A DNA stretch of 64,000 bases from Streptomyces scabiei 87.22 (GTDB lineage Bacteria > Actinomycetota > Actinomycetes > Streptomycetales > Streptomycetaceae): the NCBI RefSeq assembly GCF_000091305.1, contig NC_013929.1:9548001-9612000 (forward strand), in the 5' to 3' direction. This document shows positions 62,936-64,000 of the stretch, one piece after another. Numbering within the stretch: the first letter of the stretch is position 1; every line of letters begins with the position of its first letter. The notes under the pieces were generated by a model. That model saw only the letters and a list, made by a program, of their open reading frames with translations, did no database searches and was not told the DNA's origin. The position numbers were made by a program, and so were the translations under genes.

Positions 62936-63778
62936 ATGCTGGTCAATGTGTCCGCGAACGGTCCCGTCACCTCCGCACGTCCCGGTACGCCCGAGAGCAG
63001 GAGGACGCACGACGACGCCCCCGACACCGCCACCGCCTTCGCCCGGCTCGCCGCGATGGACCCGGGCCCCGAACGCGACCACGTCCGCGACGAACTCGTC
63101 CGCGCCTGGCTGCCCATGGCGCACCGCATCGCGAGCCGCTTCCGCAACCGCGGCGAGTCGCTGGAGGATCTGCGGCAGGTCGCCGCGATGGGCCTGGTCA
63201 AGGCGGTGGACCGCTTCGAGCCGGAGCGGGGGGCGTTCGAGAGCTACGCCGTACCCACCATCACCGGTGAGATCAAGAGGCACTTCCGCGACCGGATGTG
63301 GACGCTGCGCGTCCCCCGGCGGGTCCAGGACCTCCGTAACAAGGTGCGGGTGGCGCGCCGGGAACTCAGCCAGACCTCCGGCGGCTCCGCCGAGCCCTCG
63401 GTCGCCGACATCGCCGCCCTCGCCGGACTCACGGAGGAGGAGGTGCACGCCGGCATGGAGGCGCTCGACAGCTTCAGCGCCCTGTCGCTGGACGCCGAGA
63501 TGGCCTCCGGGGACGACGGCTACAACCTCGCCGACACCCTCGGCGCACCCGACGCCGCCTACGACGTGGTGGTCGACCGCGAGTCGGTGAAGCAGGGGCT
63601 GAGCCGCCTGCCCGAGCGCGAGCGGGCCATCCTCTACATGCGTTTCTTCGAGGACATGACCCAGAACCGGATCGCCGACCGTCTGGGCATCTCCCAGATG
63701 CACGTCTCCCGCCTCATCAGCCGCAGCTGCGCCCGCGTCCGCGAGGAGGCCCTCGGCCGCACCGCACCCCCCTCCTGA
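62936..63778 (+). CDS. Second SigB/SigF family sigma factor
   Basis: A 280-residue group 3 sigma factor, paralogous to the divergent one: region 2 (IASRFRNRGESLEDLRQVAA, then VKAVDRFEPERGAFESYAVP), region 3 (RVPRRVQDLRNKVRVARREL) and region 4 (AILYMRFFEDMTQNRIADRL, then GISQMHVSRLISRSCARVRE). ATG 62936 follows CAGGAGC. The next gene, DUF5133, starts 62 bases downstream, as often seen beside such sigma genes. Confidence 0.92.
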   Translation: MLVNVSANGPVTSARPGTPESRRTHDDAPDTATAFARLAAMDPGPERDHVRDELVRAWLPMAHRIASRFRNRGESLEDLRQVAAMGLVKAVDRFEPERGAFESYAVPTITGEIKRHFRDRMWTLRVPRRVQDLRNKVRVARRELSQTSGGSAEPSVADIAALAGLTEEEVHAGMEALDSFSALSLDAEMASGDDGYNLADTLGAPDAAYDVVVDRESVKQGLSRLPERERAILYMRFFEDMTQNRIADRLGISQMHVSRLISRSCARVREEALGRTAPPS

Positions 63779-63840
63779 CCCTCCACCGCCCCACCTCTCT
63801 CCCACTGCCGTCACCGGACCACCCCAGGAGCGAAAACAGA

Positions 63841-64000
63841 TGCTGATGCCCCACCCCGCGACCCTGCGCAGGCTCGTCGAGGAGTACGAGTCACTCGTGG
63901 CCCACGAGGGTGAGCAGAGCGATCCCCAGACCACCCGGCGCGTGCAGGACCTGGCCTACACGCTCTGCGTGTCCACAGGCACCCGTGACATACGTCAGGC
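63841..64000 (+). CDS. DUF5133 protein (3' end beyond window)
   Basis: The first 53 codons are present (MLMPHPATLRRLVEEYESLV ... RRVQDLAYTLCVSTGTRDIR), a good match to the start of Streptomyces DUF5133 proteins, small proteins of unknown function. AGGAGCG precedes the ATG. It is probably co-transcribed with the sigma gene. Confidence 0.75.

Noticed and set aside
1..64000. CRISPR array, tRNA, rRNA, IS element or prophage
   Set aside because: No spaced repeats of CRISPR type, no tRNA-like cloverleaf noticed, and no transposase, integrase or phage structural gene seen.

Overview
The window is very GC-rich, with G/C-dominated third codon positions, GTG starts, translationally coupled operons and typical streptomycete families (tyrosinase melC1/melC2, DUF397 with an XRE partner, NsdA-like TPR regulator, streptophobe, ClpP3/ClpP4, SigB-like sigma factors). 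It is almost certainly Streptomyces chromosome.

Region 1 (1-23.3 kb) is a hydroxamate siderophore locus. A minus-strand NRPS runs off the left edge and shows five modules in 5,775 codons. Module 1 begins with a truncated condensation domain. Methyltransferases interrupt the adenylation domains of modules 1 and 3. Module 2 reads as Ser, module 3 as (formyl-)N5-hydroxyornithine, and modules 4 and 5 have acidic pockets that suit ornithine-like substrates. Divergent from it are two FecCD permeases, joined by a small repeat-containing ORF, and an ABC ATPase. An N5-hydroxyornithine formyltransferase and an ornithine N5-monooxygenase follow, also divergent. Three iron-box-like palindromes sit in the two divergent intergenic regions, so the whole locus should be iron-repressed. 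The gene set resembles the coelichelin cluster, but the assembly line is longer and N-methylating, and I cannot match its product to one I know.

Region 2 (23.4-48.7 kb) is mixed housekeeping and accessory DNA: streptophobe protein, DUF6777 protein, FG-GAP protein, DinB protein, a PopR-like activator convergent with clpP3/clpP4 (the ClpP4 copy lacks the catalytic His), a TerC family membrane protein, a GDSL lipoprotein, VOC proteins, RNase H with a C-terminal Cys-containing module, melC2/melC1 with a divergent FAD monooxygenase, AlkB, AIM24, Nudix, LysR/LysE, an EntS-like MFS protein, an aldo/keto reductase, and an isolated mraY paralogue preceded by a coupled 23-codon leader ORF.

Region 3 (48.8-64 kb) is regulatory. 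It holds a DUF6624 gene with a coupled small ORF, an NsdA-like regulator, an XRE/DUF397 pair, a degenerate kinase-like protein and a Methyltransf_19 protein. A six-gene overlapping operon follows (PP2C, RsbR, RsbS, RsbT, ATPase-PP2C, GAF-PP2C), bracketed by two paralogous MarR genes. Then come a STAS antagonist, two SigB/F-type sigma factors and a partial DUF5133 gene. This is a stressosome and partner-switching locus that probably controls the adjacent sigma factors.

No tRNA, rRNA, CRISPR array, IS element or phage gene was recognised.
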